Part shown: positions 7,336-14,691 of the stretch, piece after piece | Position numbering within the stretch: the stretch's first letter is position 1 | Layout of the letters: each line of letters opens with the position of its first letter | NCBI GenBank assembly: GCA_026391295.1 | Contig: JAPLDS010000021.1 | Span: 7,597-42,803 of the forward strand | Direction of reading: 5' to 3' | From: Bacteroidia bacterium | Lineage (GTDB): Bacteria; Bacteroidota; Bacteroidia; Bacteroidales; Prolixibacteraceae | Length of the DNA stretch: 35,207 bases | The notes under the pieces: model-generated | Seen by the model: the letters and a program-made list of their open reading frames with translations, nothing else | Told to the model about the DNA's origin: nothing | Databases searched by the model: none | Position numbers and translations under genes: made by a program

Positions 7336-7343
7336 TATTTTTG
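7336..7343 (+). promoter_or_regulatory. putative -7 box (TATTTTTG) of the rhodanese-OsmC operon
   Basis: TATTTTTG matches TAnnTTTG in the 142-bp spacer ahead of the rhodanese gene. No TTTG -33 element is found 19-21 bases upstream; that space abuts the CRP-like dyad, as expected for an activator-dependent promoter. The predicted leader is close to 100 nt. Confidence 0.45.
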
Positions 7344-7445
7344 CTTCTGAAATTAGACTTAAATGATTCTTTTGAGATTCTTCCAATTTTTAAAGAGTTC
7401 AAAGTTTTACTGTTTCGTTGGTATTCATCTAAAAAATAAACAATC

Positions 7446-7757
7446 ATGTTTGACTCAATTAAAAATTTATTCAGCACCGAAAAAACTGATTATGCTCAGC
7501 TGGTAAAAAATGGTGCCCTTATTATTGATGTTCGCAGTAAAGGCGAATATGCTGGTGGTCATATTCGTGGTTCAATTAATATTCCAGTCGATCAATTGGC
7601 CCAAAACATTAAAAAGCTAAAGGATAAGAAAAAACCAATTATCACCTGCTGTGCTTCTGGCATGCGCAGTGCCTCAGCAAAGAGCATACTGTCTTCGAAT
7701 GGAATTGCTGAAGTCTATAATGGCGGTGGATGGTCTAGTTTACAATCAAAAATTTAA
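7446..7757 (+). CDS. single-domain rhodanese (sulfurtransferase)
   Basis: A 103-residue cytoplasmic rhodanese-like domain without signal peptide. It has the family's ALIIDVRSKGEYAGGHIRGS (residues 24-43) and the active-site loop TCCASGMRSA, where C69 is the likely persulfide-carrying cysteine and R74 closes the CxxxxR loop. Small rhodaneses of this form move sulfane sulfur between thiols or serve as sulfur carriers. The OsmC gene begins 4 bp after its stop, so they are co-transcribed. The upstream spacer holds a predicted promoter and a CRP-like site. The combination with a thiol-peroxidase-type OsmC protein suggests handling of persulfides or electrophiles. Confidence 0.93.
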   Translation: MFDSIKNLFSTEKTDYAQLVKNGALIIDVRSKGEYAGGHIRGSINIPVDQLAQNIKKLKDKKKPIITCCASGMRSASAKSILSSNGIAEVYNGGGWSSLQSKI

Positions 7758-7761
7758 CCCC

Positions 7762-8205
7762 ATGGAACCACATTTTTACAATGTAGACGTAAACTGGAAA
7801 AATACCCGCATGGGCCAGTTGTCATCGCCGGAGTTAGGTATTTCTGCAGATAAGACAATTGTCGTAACCACGCCTCCTGAATTTCCGAATGGAATTGCTG
7901 GATATTGGTCGCCTGAACATCTCTTTACAGCCGCTGTTAGTAGTTGTTTGATGACAACTTTTCTGGCTATTGCTGAAAATTCGAAATTGGAATTTGTTTC
8001 ATTTTCGTGCAAGTCTAGCGGGAAGTTAGAGCAGGTAGATGGTAAATTTCAAATGAGTGAAGTGCTTCTTGAGCCAACTGTGGTAATTAAAGATGAAAAG
8101 GATAGCGAAAGAGCTGAACGTGTGCTTCAGAAATCGGAGGCTGCTTGTTTGATTTCGAATTCTATAACTTCTAAAATTACAATGATCACCACAATCAAAT
8201 TTTAA
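7762..8205 (+). CDS. OsmC/Ohr-family protein
   Basis: A 147-residue protein starting at 7762, four bases after the rhodanese stop; an earlier in-frame ATG inside the rhodanese gene encodes unrelated residues and is rejected. It has the OsmC fold signature: PPEFPNGIAGYWSPEHLFTA, first active-site cysteine C62 in AAVSSCLMTTFLA, and second cysteine C129 in KSEAACLISNSI. The two cysteines are the redox pair that reduces organic hydroperoxides in Ohr and OsmC proteins. The sequence is closer to general OsmC-like proteins than to Ohr, so peroxide, persulfide or another electrophile could be the substrate. It is the last gene of the methyltransferase-regulator-rhodanese cluster; 91 bp with two short inverted repeats separate it from the GH172 gene. 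Confidence 0.92.
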   Translation: MEPHFYNVDVNWKNTRMGQLSSPELGISADKTIVVTTPPEFPNGIAGYWSPEHLFTAAVSSCLMTTFLAIAENSKLEFVSFSCKSSGKLEQVDGKFQMSEVLLEPTVVIKDEKDSERAERVLQKSEAACLISNSITSKITMITTIKF

Positions 8206-8260
8206 CCTGAGAGATTAATGAAAAAGGTTATTCCGACGACTATTGTTCGGAAGTGAAAAA

Positions 8261-8287
8261 GTTGTTAGTTTTAAACGAACTAATAAC
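8261..8287 (+). repeat. 10-bp stem hairpin just upstream of the GH172 start
   Basis: GTTGTTAGTT (8261-8270) pairs with AACTAATAAC (8278-8287) with one G-U pair and a 7-base loop, ending nine bases before the chosen ATG. A weaker dyad, TTCCGA...TCGGAA, lies at 8231-8252. There is no T-tract, so translational control or an operator are alternatives to termination of the osmC transcript. Confidence 0.4.
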
Positions 8288-8296
8288 TTCCTACTC

Positions 8297-9442
8297 ATGA
8301 GAAAATTTGTATTGATTTTAATTTTTATAGTGCCATTGGGTATTGGCTTAATAGCACAGAATTCAGCTTATAATGGATTGCAAAATGGGCTTAACAACCT
8401 TTATCTGCTCTCAAATGCCAAATCTCGCTCCATAAGTCCAGAGAATTTCACCGGTGAAAAAGGGAATGGTGGTATGGCTAAGCTTGGTGAAGGTGCTGCC
8501 TCTGAAGCGGCACGCGATCTTGGGCAAGGATGGAAAGTAAATCCATATGTAGTTATCGCCAAAGGTCAGACCTTTACGCTGGCAGAAATAGATGGTGAAG
8601 GTTCAATAGAGCATATCTGGATGACTCCAACAGGAAATTGGCGTTTTTCAATCTTGCGAATTTATTGGGATGATGAAAAGGAACCTTCGGTAGAATGTCC
8701 GGTAGGTGATTTTTTTGGAATGGGATGGGGGCAATACTCTCCTTTACAGTCATTGGCGGTCTGCGTAAACCCTGGCAGTGCTTTCAATTGCTACTGGCAG
8801 ATGCCTTTCCGTAAGAAATGTAAGATTACCATGGAGAATATTGGTGATAAATCGATGAGTGTGTATTACCAAGTTGACTATACCCTGACAGAGGTTCCAC
8901 AAAATGCTTCCTATTTTCATGCCCAGTTTCACCGCACCAAACCTATTAAATATAAAGAGGTATATACAATTGTTGACCAAATTAAAGGTAAAGGACAGTA
9001 TGTCGGAACTTATTTAGCTTGGCAACCTAAAAACAATGGCTGGTGGGGCGAAGGGGAAATTAAATTCTTTATGGATGAGGATAAGACATTCCCAACCATT
9101 TGCGGAACGGGTTTAGAAGATTATTTCTGTGGATCTTATAATTTTGATCGTAATGGGAAATATACCGAGTTTTGTTCGCCTTACTCTGGATTGCATCAAG
9201 TAATTCTCCCAGATGCTGCCTACCATCCAAGCTTGCGATTTGGCCTTTATCGTTGGCATATAACCGATCCAATTCGGTTTGAAAAAGATTTGAAGGTTAC
9301 TATTCAAGCTCTAGGATGGAGAAGCGGTGGTCGCTATCTTCCTTTGCAAGATGATGTGGCTTCAGTCGCTTTTTGGTATCAAACTGAACCTCATCAACCT
9401 TTTCCTAAACTTCCTTCTAAAGATGATTTAGAGGTTAATTAA
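8297..9442 (+). CDS. secreted GH172 (DUF2961) glycoside hydrolase
   Basis: A 381-residue protein from the ATG at 8297, which begins a clean signal peptide (MRKFVLILIFIVPLGIGLIA-Q); an upstream ATG at 8243 would bury it. The mature protein shows the DUF2961 signature: SRSISPENFTGEKGNGGM, then IEHIWMT, a jelly-roll core, NGWWGEGEIKFFMD (E252, E254) and ICGTGLEDYFCGSYNF (E274), the glutamates that should supply acid/base and nucleophile. Characterised GH172 members act on alpha-D-furanosides such as difructose anhydride and D-arabinan; which sugar is used here cannot be told. Expected in periplasm or outside. A strong terminator follows, so it is separate from rhaT. The family typically forms trimers or hexamers. 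Confidence 0.9.
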   Translation: MRKFVLILIFIVPLGIGLIAQNSAYNGLQNGLNNLYLLSNAKSRSISPENFTGEKGNGGMAKLGEGAASEAARDLGQGWKVNPYVVIAKGQTFTLAEIDGEGSIEHIWMTPTGNWRFSILRIYWDDEKEPSVECPVGDFFGMGWGQYSPLQSLAVCVNPGSAFNCYWQMPFRKKCKITMENIGDKSMSVYYQVDYTLTEVPQNASYFHAQFHRTKPIKYKEVYTIVDQIKGKGQYVGTYLAWQPKNNGWWGEGEIKFFMDEDKTFPTICGTGLEDYFCGSYNFDRNGKYTEFCSPYSGLHQVILPDAAYHPSLRFGLYRWHITDPIRFEKDLKVTIQALGWRSGGRYLPLQDDVASVAFWYQTEPHQPFPKLPSKDDLEVN

Positions 9443-9459
9443 ATTATTGCAGATGGATT

Positions 9460-9507
9460 AACGTGTGAATTTGATCTTTTCTAAGATTGGATTCACACGT
9501 TTGTTTT
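9460..9507 (+). terminator. strong intrinsic terminator after GH172
   Basis: An 11-bp perfect outer stem (9460-9470 with 9491-9501) continues through three G-U pairs into ATCTT/AAGAT with a TTCT loop. The stem is followed by a T-rich tract at 9500-9507. It lies 17 bases after the GH172 stop codon. Confidence 0.85.
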
Positions 9508-9526
9508 TGCTCCAAAATCAAAGTAG

Positions 9527-9557
9527 AATTTTTTACGATAAAATATCGTGAAAAATT
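9527..9557. repeat. 14-bp near-perfect hairpin, AT-rich
   Basis: Bases 9527-9540 pair with 9544-9557 (13 Watson-Crick pairs and one T-G) around a 3-base AAA loop. It is not followed by a T-tract on the plus strand. It lies between the GH172 terminator and the rhaT upstream palindrome. Confidence 0.5.
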
Positions 9558-9571
9558 GAATGTCTACATGG

Positions 9572-9591
9572 CTAAATCATCAATGATTTAG
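9572..9591. promoter_or_regulatory. perfect palindrome CTAAATCAT-CA-ATGATTTAG, likely operator upstream of rhaT
   Basis: Two perfect 9-bp arms separated by two bases, ending 84 bp before the rhaT start. The size and spacing fit an operator for a dimeric sugar regulator of the LacI or GntR type; no such regulator gene is in the window. A degenerate TATCTTGC box directly follows (9592-9600), so a bound protein would cover the promoter. Confidence 0.45.
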
Positions 9592-9675
9592 TATCTTGCC
9601 GACGATGAAGTAGCTAGACAAGAAATTAATTGTCGGGGTGTCAGATTTAAAACTAACTAAACATATAGAATAATT

Positions 9676-10731
9676 ATGCAAGCATTATTAGGTGTTTTCT
9701 TTCACTCGATTGGCGGGTTTGCGTCGGGGAGTTTTTACATGCCATTTAAAAAGGTAAAGAATTGGGCATGGGAGAGTTATTGGATTATTGGAGGGCTTTT
9801 TTCTTGGTTGATCGTTCCGCCTCTCGCCGCATGGTTTACTGTTCCAGGCTTTGCAGAGATCATACATGCTACTTCATTTGGTATCTTAGCTATGACATTT
9901 GCTATGGGACTTATCTGGGGTATTGGCGGCTTAACCTATGGTTTAGGTGTGCGATATCTAGGGATGTCATTAGGAAACTCTGTAACTCTCGGGTTTTGTT
10001 CAGCTTTTGGAGCATTGGTTCCTTCAATTTACTATAGCTTTGTTCAGACTGCCGGTAAGGTCTCGTTTACGCAGATGATCTCACATCCAGGGGGGCAACT
10101 CGTGCTGATAGGCGTGGTTGTCTGTCTAACTGGTATTGCAATATCTGGTCGTGCGGGAATGTTAAAGGAGAAAGAGATCTCCGCCGAGGCTAGTCAAGCT
10201 AGTGTAGCTGAATTTAGCTTAACAAAAGGACTAGTAATTGCTGTTATCTCTGGGATATTAAGTTCGTTCTTTAACTTTGGAATTGAAGCTGGCAAACCAA
10301 TGGCTGAAGCCGCTGTTAAGGCTGGATTTAACCCATTATTCCAAAATAATGTGACCTTTGTTGTCTTATTATGGGGTGGCTTAACCACAAACCTAATCTG
10401 GTGCATGATTCTAAACTTTCGCAATCATACTTTTGGTGACTATACCAATACTAAATCACCTTTAGTTTCTAATTATTTCTTTTCAGCATTGGCTGGAACG
10501 GCATGGTTTATGCAATTCTTCTTTTATGGAATGGGAGAGAGCAAGCTTGGTAATGGTGCAAGTTCATGGATCTTGCATATGTCAACAATCATTTTAACGG
10601 CAAATATGTGGGGTTTCTATAATAAAGAGTGGAAAGGCGTTTCTAAAAAGACATCTCGGACGATTGTCGTTGGAATTGCTGTAATCTTGCTTTCAGTATT
10701 TATTGTTGGAATAGGTAATTCTATTCTATGA
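9676..10731 (+). CDS. rhaT: L-rhamnose-proton symporter RhaT
   Basis: A 351-residue inner-membrane protein with about ten hydrophobic segments, close in length to the E. coli symporter (344). Family features are visible from the start: GVFFHSIGGFASGSFYMPFK, WESYWIIGGLFSWLI, LIWGIGGLTYGLGVRYLGMS, LGNSVTLGFCSAFGALVPSI and GILSSFFNFGIEAGKPM. It imports L-rhamnose with protons. The gene for L-rhamnose isomerase follows 88 bp downstream (67 bp to an alternative start). Upstream are a perfect palindrome and two hairpins, suggesting sugar-dependent regulation. Rhamnulokinase and aldolase genes are not in the window. Confidence 0.95.
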   Translation: MQALLGVFFHSIGGFASGSFYMPFKKVKNWAWESYWIIGGLFSWLIVPPLAAWFTVPGFAEIIHATSFGILAMTFAMGLIWGIGGLTYGLGVRYLGMSLGNSVTLGFCSAFGALVPSIYYSFVQTAGKVSFTQMISHPGGQLVLIGVVVCLTGIAISGRAGMLKEKEISAEASQASVAEFSLTKGLVIAVISGILSSFFNFGIEAGKPMAEAAVKAGFNPLFQNNVTFVVLLWGGLTTNLIWCMILNFRNHTFGDYTNTKSPLVSNYFFSALAGTAWFMQFFFYGMGESKLGNGASSWILHMSTIILTANMWGFYNKEWKGVSKKTSRTIVVGIAVILLSVFIVGIGNSIL

Positions 10732-10756
10732 TGATCAAATGAAATCCAGATAATTC

Positions 10757-10788
10757 ACCTTTTGAATCTGAGCTAAAGGAGGTTTTTT
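10757..10788 (+). terminator. weak terminator or attenuator between rhaT and rhaA
   Basis: ACCTTTT (10757-10763) can pair with AAGGAGGT-side bases 10777-10783 (five Watson-Crick and two G-U pairs, 13-base loop), followed by six Ts (10783-10788). The right arm is an AAAGGAGG sequence resembling a ribosome binding site, but it is too far from either rhaA start to act as one. Confidence 0.35.
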
Positions 10789-10819
10789 ATTTAGAATAAT
10801 GAGTTTAAATGAATCGATT

Positions 10820-12085
10820 ATGAAAAAGGAATTTGTGCTTCGTGCATACGAGTTGGCTAAAGAGCAATATGCAAGTTTAGGTGTTGATACGGATGCTGCA
10901 ATAGCAAAAATGAAAGATGTTAAAATCAGTCTTCATTGTTGGCAAACAGATGATGTTGGTGGCTTCGAAAAACCTGATTCCTCCCTTGGCGGAGGCGGTA
11001 TTCAGGTAACTGGAAACTACCCTGGGAAAGCTCGTTCGATAGTGGAAATGAAATCGGACTTGGAAAAAACGATGTCGTTATTGCCCGGCAAGCAGCGTTT
11101 AAACCTACATGCCATCTATGGAGATTTTGCAGGTCAACTGGTCGATCGTGATCAAATTGAATTAAAACATTTTCAAGGCTGGATAGATTGGGCCAAGAAA
11201 TTGGATGTTGGTCTTGACTTTAATGCATCCTGTTTTTCCCATCCAAAATCAAATGATGGATTTACCCTATCGAGTAAGAATGAATCAATCCGTAAGTTCT
11301 GGGTTGCTCATGTTAAGCGATGTCGTCAGATTGCTGCCGAAATGGGAAAACAACAAGGATCCCCTTGCGTTCATAATTTATGGATCCCTGATGGTTCTAA
11401 AGATGTGCCAGTTGATAGAGGCGGTCATCGTGCGATCCTAAAGAAATCACTCGATGAGATTTTTGCTGATAAATACCCGAAGGAATACCTTAAAGATGCA
11501 ATCGAATGCAAGCTTTTCGGCATCGGTTCTGAAGCAATGGTGGTTGGCTCACATGAGTTTTACTTAGGCTATGCCATTCAAAACAATACCCTTCTTTGCC
11601 TAGATAATGGTCATTTTCATCCAACAGAGCAAGTAGGGGATAAGATCTCATCATGCCTATTGTACTTAGATGAATTGCTTTTGCATGTTACTCGTGGTAT
11701 TCGCTGGGATAGCGATCATGTGGTTACATTCAATGAAGAGATTATGCTTATAGCTCAAGAAGTTATTCGTTGCAACGCGCTTAATCGTGTGAATGTTGGC
11801 CTCGATTTTTTTGATGGTAGTCTAAACAGAATCGGAGCTTATGTTATCGGCACGCGAGCAGCACAGCAAGCTTTTCTTTTTGCACTCTTAGAGCCAACAG
11901 AAATGATTAAACAATATGAAGAAAAAGGCAAAAGTTTTGAACGTCTTGCTTACCTAGAAGGACTTAAAACAATGCTTTTTGGAGCTGTATATGATAAGTA
12001 TTGCTTAGATAACGGAGTTGCCGTTGGCTTAGATTATGTGGCTGATATACAAGCGTATGAAGCTAATATTCTGAGTAAACGCTAA
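10820..12085 (+). CDS. rhaA: L-rhamnose isomerase RhaA
   Basis: Converts L-rhamnose to L-rhamnulose in the cytoplasm, the first step after uptake by RhaT. From the ATG at 10820 the protein is 421 residues and its N-terminus (MKKEFVLRAYELAKEQY) aligns with other RhaA proteins; an ATG at 10799 would add seven residues. Signature sequences include KISLHCWQTDDVGGFE, GGGIQVTGNYPGKA and HNLWIPDGSKDVPVDR. The candidate metal ligands E229, D262, H265, H289, D297, D299 and D329 all sit at one constant offset from the residues I recall for the E. coli enzyme (E234, D267, H270, H294, D302, D304, D334), so the active site looks intact. It is downstream of rhaT in the same direction; the next gene is a helicase, so the pathway stops here. 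Confidence 0.96.
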   Translation: MKKEFVLRAYELAKEQYASLGVDTDAAIAKMKDVKISLHCWQTDDVGGFEKPDSSLGGGGIQVTGNYPGKARSIVEMKSDLEKTMSLLPGKQRLNLHAIYGDFAGQLVDRDQIELKHFQGWIDWAKKLDVGLDFNASCFSHPKSNDGFTLSSKNESIRKFWVAHVKRCRQIAAEMGKQQGSPCVHNLWIPDGSKDVPVDRGGHRAILKKSLDEIFADKYPKEYLKDAIECKLFGIGSEAMVVGSHEFYLGYAIQNNTLLCLDNGHFHPTEQVGDKISSCLLYLDELLLHVTRGIRWDSDHVVTFNEEIMLIAQEVIRCNALNRVNVGLDFFDGSLNRIGAYVIGTRAAQQAFLFALLEPTEMIKQYEEKGKSFERLAYLEGLKTMLFGAVYDKYCLDNGVAVGLDYVADIQAYEANILSKR

Positions 12086-12180
12086 GCCGTCGTATTATCA
12101 AAATAATAGGTCGCTTTATTGCCACTGAAAAAGGTAACTTTAACTATAATCATTAGGGTGTGGCATTGAAAGATTTTAGC

Positions 12181-14622
12181 ATGAACGATCAATTGCAATT
12201 AGCTTTTGATTTTGTTCAATTTACAGGAAAAAACGTTTTTTTAACTGGAAAAGCTGGAACTGGAAAGACTACTTTTCTGCACCAACTAAAAAGTAATTCT
12301 CATAAACGGATGATTGTTGTCGCACCAACTGGTGTGGCAGCAATTAATGCCGGAGGTGTAACTATTCACTCCTTTTTTCAACTGCCTTTCGGACCTTTTG
12401 TCCCTTCCGAAAAGGTGCCAGCAGCGAACCTTCAGCGCTTTAATCGTGATAAAATTTCAATCATAAAGAGCCTAGATCTTTTAGTGATTGATGAGATAAG
12501 TATGGTACGCGCCGACCTTTTAGATGGCATCGATAGTGTACTTCGTCGTTATAAAAATCGCAACTTACCTTTTGGAGGTGTTCAACTGCTGCTGATAGGT
12601 GATTTACAACAACTCACCCCAGTAGCTAAGGAAGAGGAGTGGAGATTGCTTAGCTCTTATTATGAGTCGGTTTACTTTTTTAGCAGTTTGGCCTTGAAGA
12701 TGACTGACTATGTTACTGTTGAATTAACCCATATCTTCCGACAGCAAGACGAGAAGTTTATTGGTATCCTGAACAAGATTCGGGAGAATAAGTTTGATGC
12801 AGAAACCTTAACTGCACTCAATGAACGCTATGTGCCTGGATTTACTGGTAAAGATGGCGATGGATATATTCATCTGACTACCCATAATGCGCAGGCTCAT
12901 AACTTAAATAGAGCAAAATTGGAATTGCTAACCTCGAGAGTTCATTCATTTAAGGCTCATATAGAAGGCGAGTTTCCAGAACACTCCTTTCCAGCAGATC
13001 TTGAACTTCATCTAAAAATTGGGGCTCAAGTTATGTTTGTCAAGAATGATTCTTCAAGAGAGAAGCTTTTTTACAATGGGAAAATAGGCGTCGTTACAGC
13101 TATTGATGAGGAGACTGTTCAGGTTCGGTGCGCAACCGATAAAGAAGATATTGTTGTGGGACGGGCAGATTGGGCAAACACCAAATATTTTATTGATGAA
13201 CAGACGAAAGAGATTAAAGAATCAATCATCGGTTTGTTTAATCAAATTCCATTGAAACTAGCTTGGTCTATTACCATTCATAAAAGTCAAGGCTTAACCT
13301 TTGAGAAGGTTATTGTTGATGCAAATGCTGCTTTTACGCACGGCCAAGTCTATGTGGCACTAAGCCGCTGTAAGACCTTCGAAGGGATTGTCCTTAGCAC
13401 TCCTATTGCAAATCAAAGTATGAGTAGCGACCAAAAGGTAACTCAATTTAGTTTGGAATTCAGACAGAATCTTCCAGATAAGATCCTTCTAGATCGGTCT
13501 AAATTTGAGTTTGAACGCCAATTAATCCTTGAATTATTTGATTTTAAGACCTTGTTTCGTGGTTCATTGTATAATTTAAAATTAATTGAAGATCACCATG
13601 AGAGTGTTAATCCTTTTTTAAAAGATAGTTTAAATGCGATCAATACTTTTGTTAAACAAGAGCTTTATCCAGTTTCCGAAAAGTTTCAAGTTCAATTAAT
13701 TGAGTTGCTAACAGCTCAAAGTGACCTTAAGGAGAACCATGCATTGCAGGTAAGAATTAAACAGGCAAGTTCTTATTTTACTGAAAGACTAGAATTAAAT
13801 CTGATATCAAAATTCAAAAATATAGATATCGACATTGATAACAAGACGGTTAAGAAATCACTTGAAGAGGCATTTGCAAAATTTGTGCAAGAGGCTAATC
13901 TTCGTCATGCCTGCTTGTTAGGTAGTCTGAATGGCTTTAGTGCACAAGGATATATGGAGTGTCGCGCTAAGGCTTCGATAATGATTGAAGCTAAATCAAA
14001 AATAAAATCAAGTGCCACAATTGGAGTCACTTCAGCTGAAAATGCTCAACTCTTTAAATTGCTAAAGAATTGGCGTAATCAAAAAGCCTCAGATTTAAAT
14101 AGTGATGCTTATCTGATATTACAGCAAAAGACCTTGATAGAACTTTGTTCGAAGTTGCCACGATCGGTTGCAGCTTTAAAAACAATTAAGGGACTCGGCG
14201 TGAAAAAAATAGCTCAATTTGGAAATGAGATCATTGCGATAATCAGTTCTTACTTGGGCGATTCTGCCGTTGAGGAGGAAAGTGCAGCTGAGGTTGCGCA
14301 TGAGCAAAAAATAAAAGTGGATACGAAGCTTATTTCATATGAGCTGTTTCAGTCAGGTAAATCAATTGAGGAGGTGGCCTCTGATCGTGACTTATCAACC
14401 TCTACAATTGAAGGTCATTTAGCTCATTATCTTGAATTGGGTATGATCGATATCGCTAAACTAGTGTCGAAAGAGAAAATCTCAACAATTAGGAACTGGG
14501 TAGTGACAAATAAATCGATGAGTTTAAGTTTGGCTAAAGCTGGCTTGGGCGAGCTTGTATCCTATTCTGAATTACGCTTTGTTCTTAAGCACCTTAAATA
14601 TCAAATGTCATTTAATGACTGA
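12181..14622 (+). CDS. PIF1-like superfamily 1B DNA helicase with HRDC and C-terminal HTH domains
   Basis: An 813-residue ATP-dependent helicase. The core has Walker A GKAGTGKTT (residues 23-31), motif Ia APTGVAAINAGGVTIHSFFQ, Walker B LLVIDEISMV, motif III GGVQLLLIGDLQQLTPV, ELTHIFRQQD and the UvrD_C_2-like motif SITIHKSQGLTFEKV with VYVALSRCK. After about residue 430 comes a long family-specific stretch, then an HRDC-type nucleic acid binding domain near 625-690 (NWRNQKASDLNSDAYLILQQ ... LKTIKGLGVKKIAQFG). A helix-turn-helix domain (SYELFQSGKSIEEVASDRDL and after) ends the protein. The ATG at 12181 was preferred over the GTG at 12160, which adds MALKDFS. Such proteins are widespread in Bacteroidota and presumably resolve G-quadruplexes or stalled forks; no operon partner is evident. 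Confidence 0.92.
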   Translation: MNDQLQLAFDFVQFTGKNVFLTGKAGTGKTTFLHQLKSNSHKRMIVVAPTGVAAINAGGVTIHSFFQLPFGPFVPSEKVPAANLQRFNRDKISIIKSLDLLVIDEISMVRADLLDGIDSVLRRYKNRNLPFGGVQLLLIGDLQQLTPVAKEEEWRLLSSYYESVYFFSSLALKMTDYVTVELTHIFRQQDEKFIGILNKIRENKFDAETLTALNERYVPGFTGKDGDGYIHLTTHNAQAHNLNRAKLELLTSRVHSFKAHIEGEFPEHSFPADLELHLKIGAQVMFVKNDSSREKLFYNGKIGVVTAIDEETVQVRCATDKEDIVVGRADWANTKYFIDEQTKEIKESIIGLFNQIPLKLAWSITIHKSQGLTFEKVIVDANAAFTHGQVYVALSRCKTFEGIVLSTPIANQSMSSDQKVTQFSLEFRQNLPDKILLDRSKFEFERQLILELFDFKTLFRGSLYNLKLIEDHHESVNPFLKDSLNAINTFVKQELYPVSEKFQVQLIELLTAQSDLKENHALQVRIKQASSYFTERLELNLISKFKNIDIDIDNKTVKKSLEEAFAKFVQEANLRHACLLGSLNGFSAQGYMECRAKASIMIEAKSKIKSSATIGVTSAENAQLFKLLKNWRNQKASDLNSDAYLILQQKTLIELCSKLPRSVAALKTIKGLGVKKIAQFGNEIIAIISSYLGDSAVEEESAAEVAHEQKIKVDTKLISYELFQSGKSIEEVASDRDLSTSTIEGHLAHYLELGMIDIAKLVSKEKISTIRNWVVTNKSMSLSLAKAGLGELVSYSELRFVLKHLKYQMSFND

Positions 14623-14691
14623 GAATTTTTAATTATTTTTATCCTTTGTAAGTGTCCTTTACCAATCAGAAATAAACTTAAACGAACTATT

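Noticed and set aside
10775-10782. AAAGGAGG as the ribosome binding site of rhaA
   Set aside because: The distance to ATG 10799 is 16 bases and to ATG 10820 is 37, too far for a usual Shine-Dalgarno, and Bacteroidota rarely rely on it.
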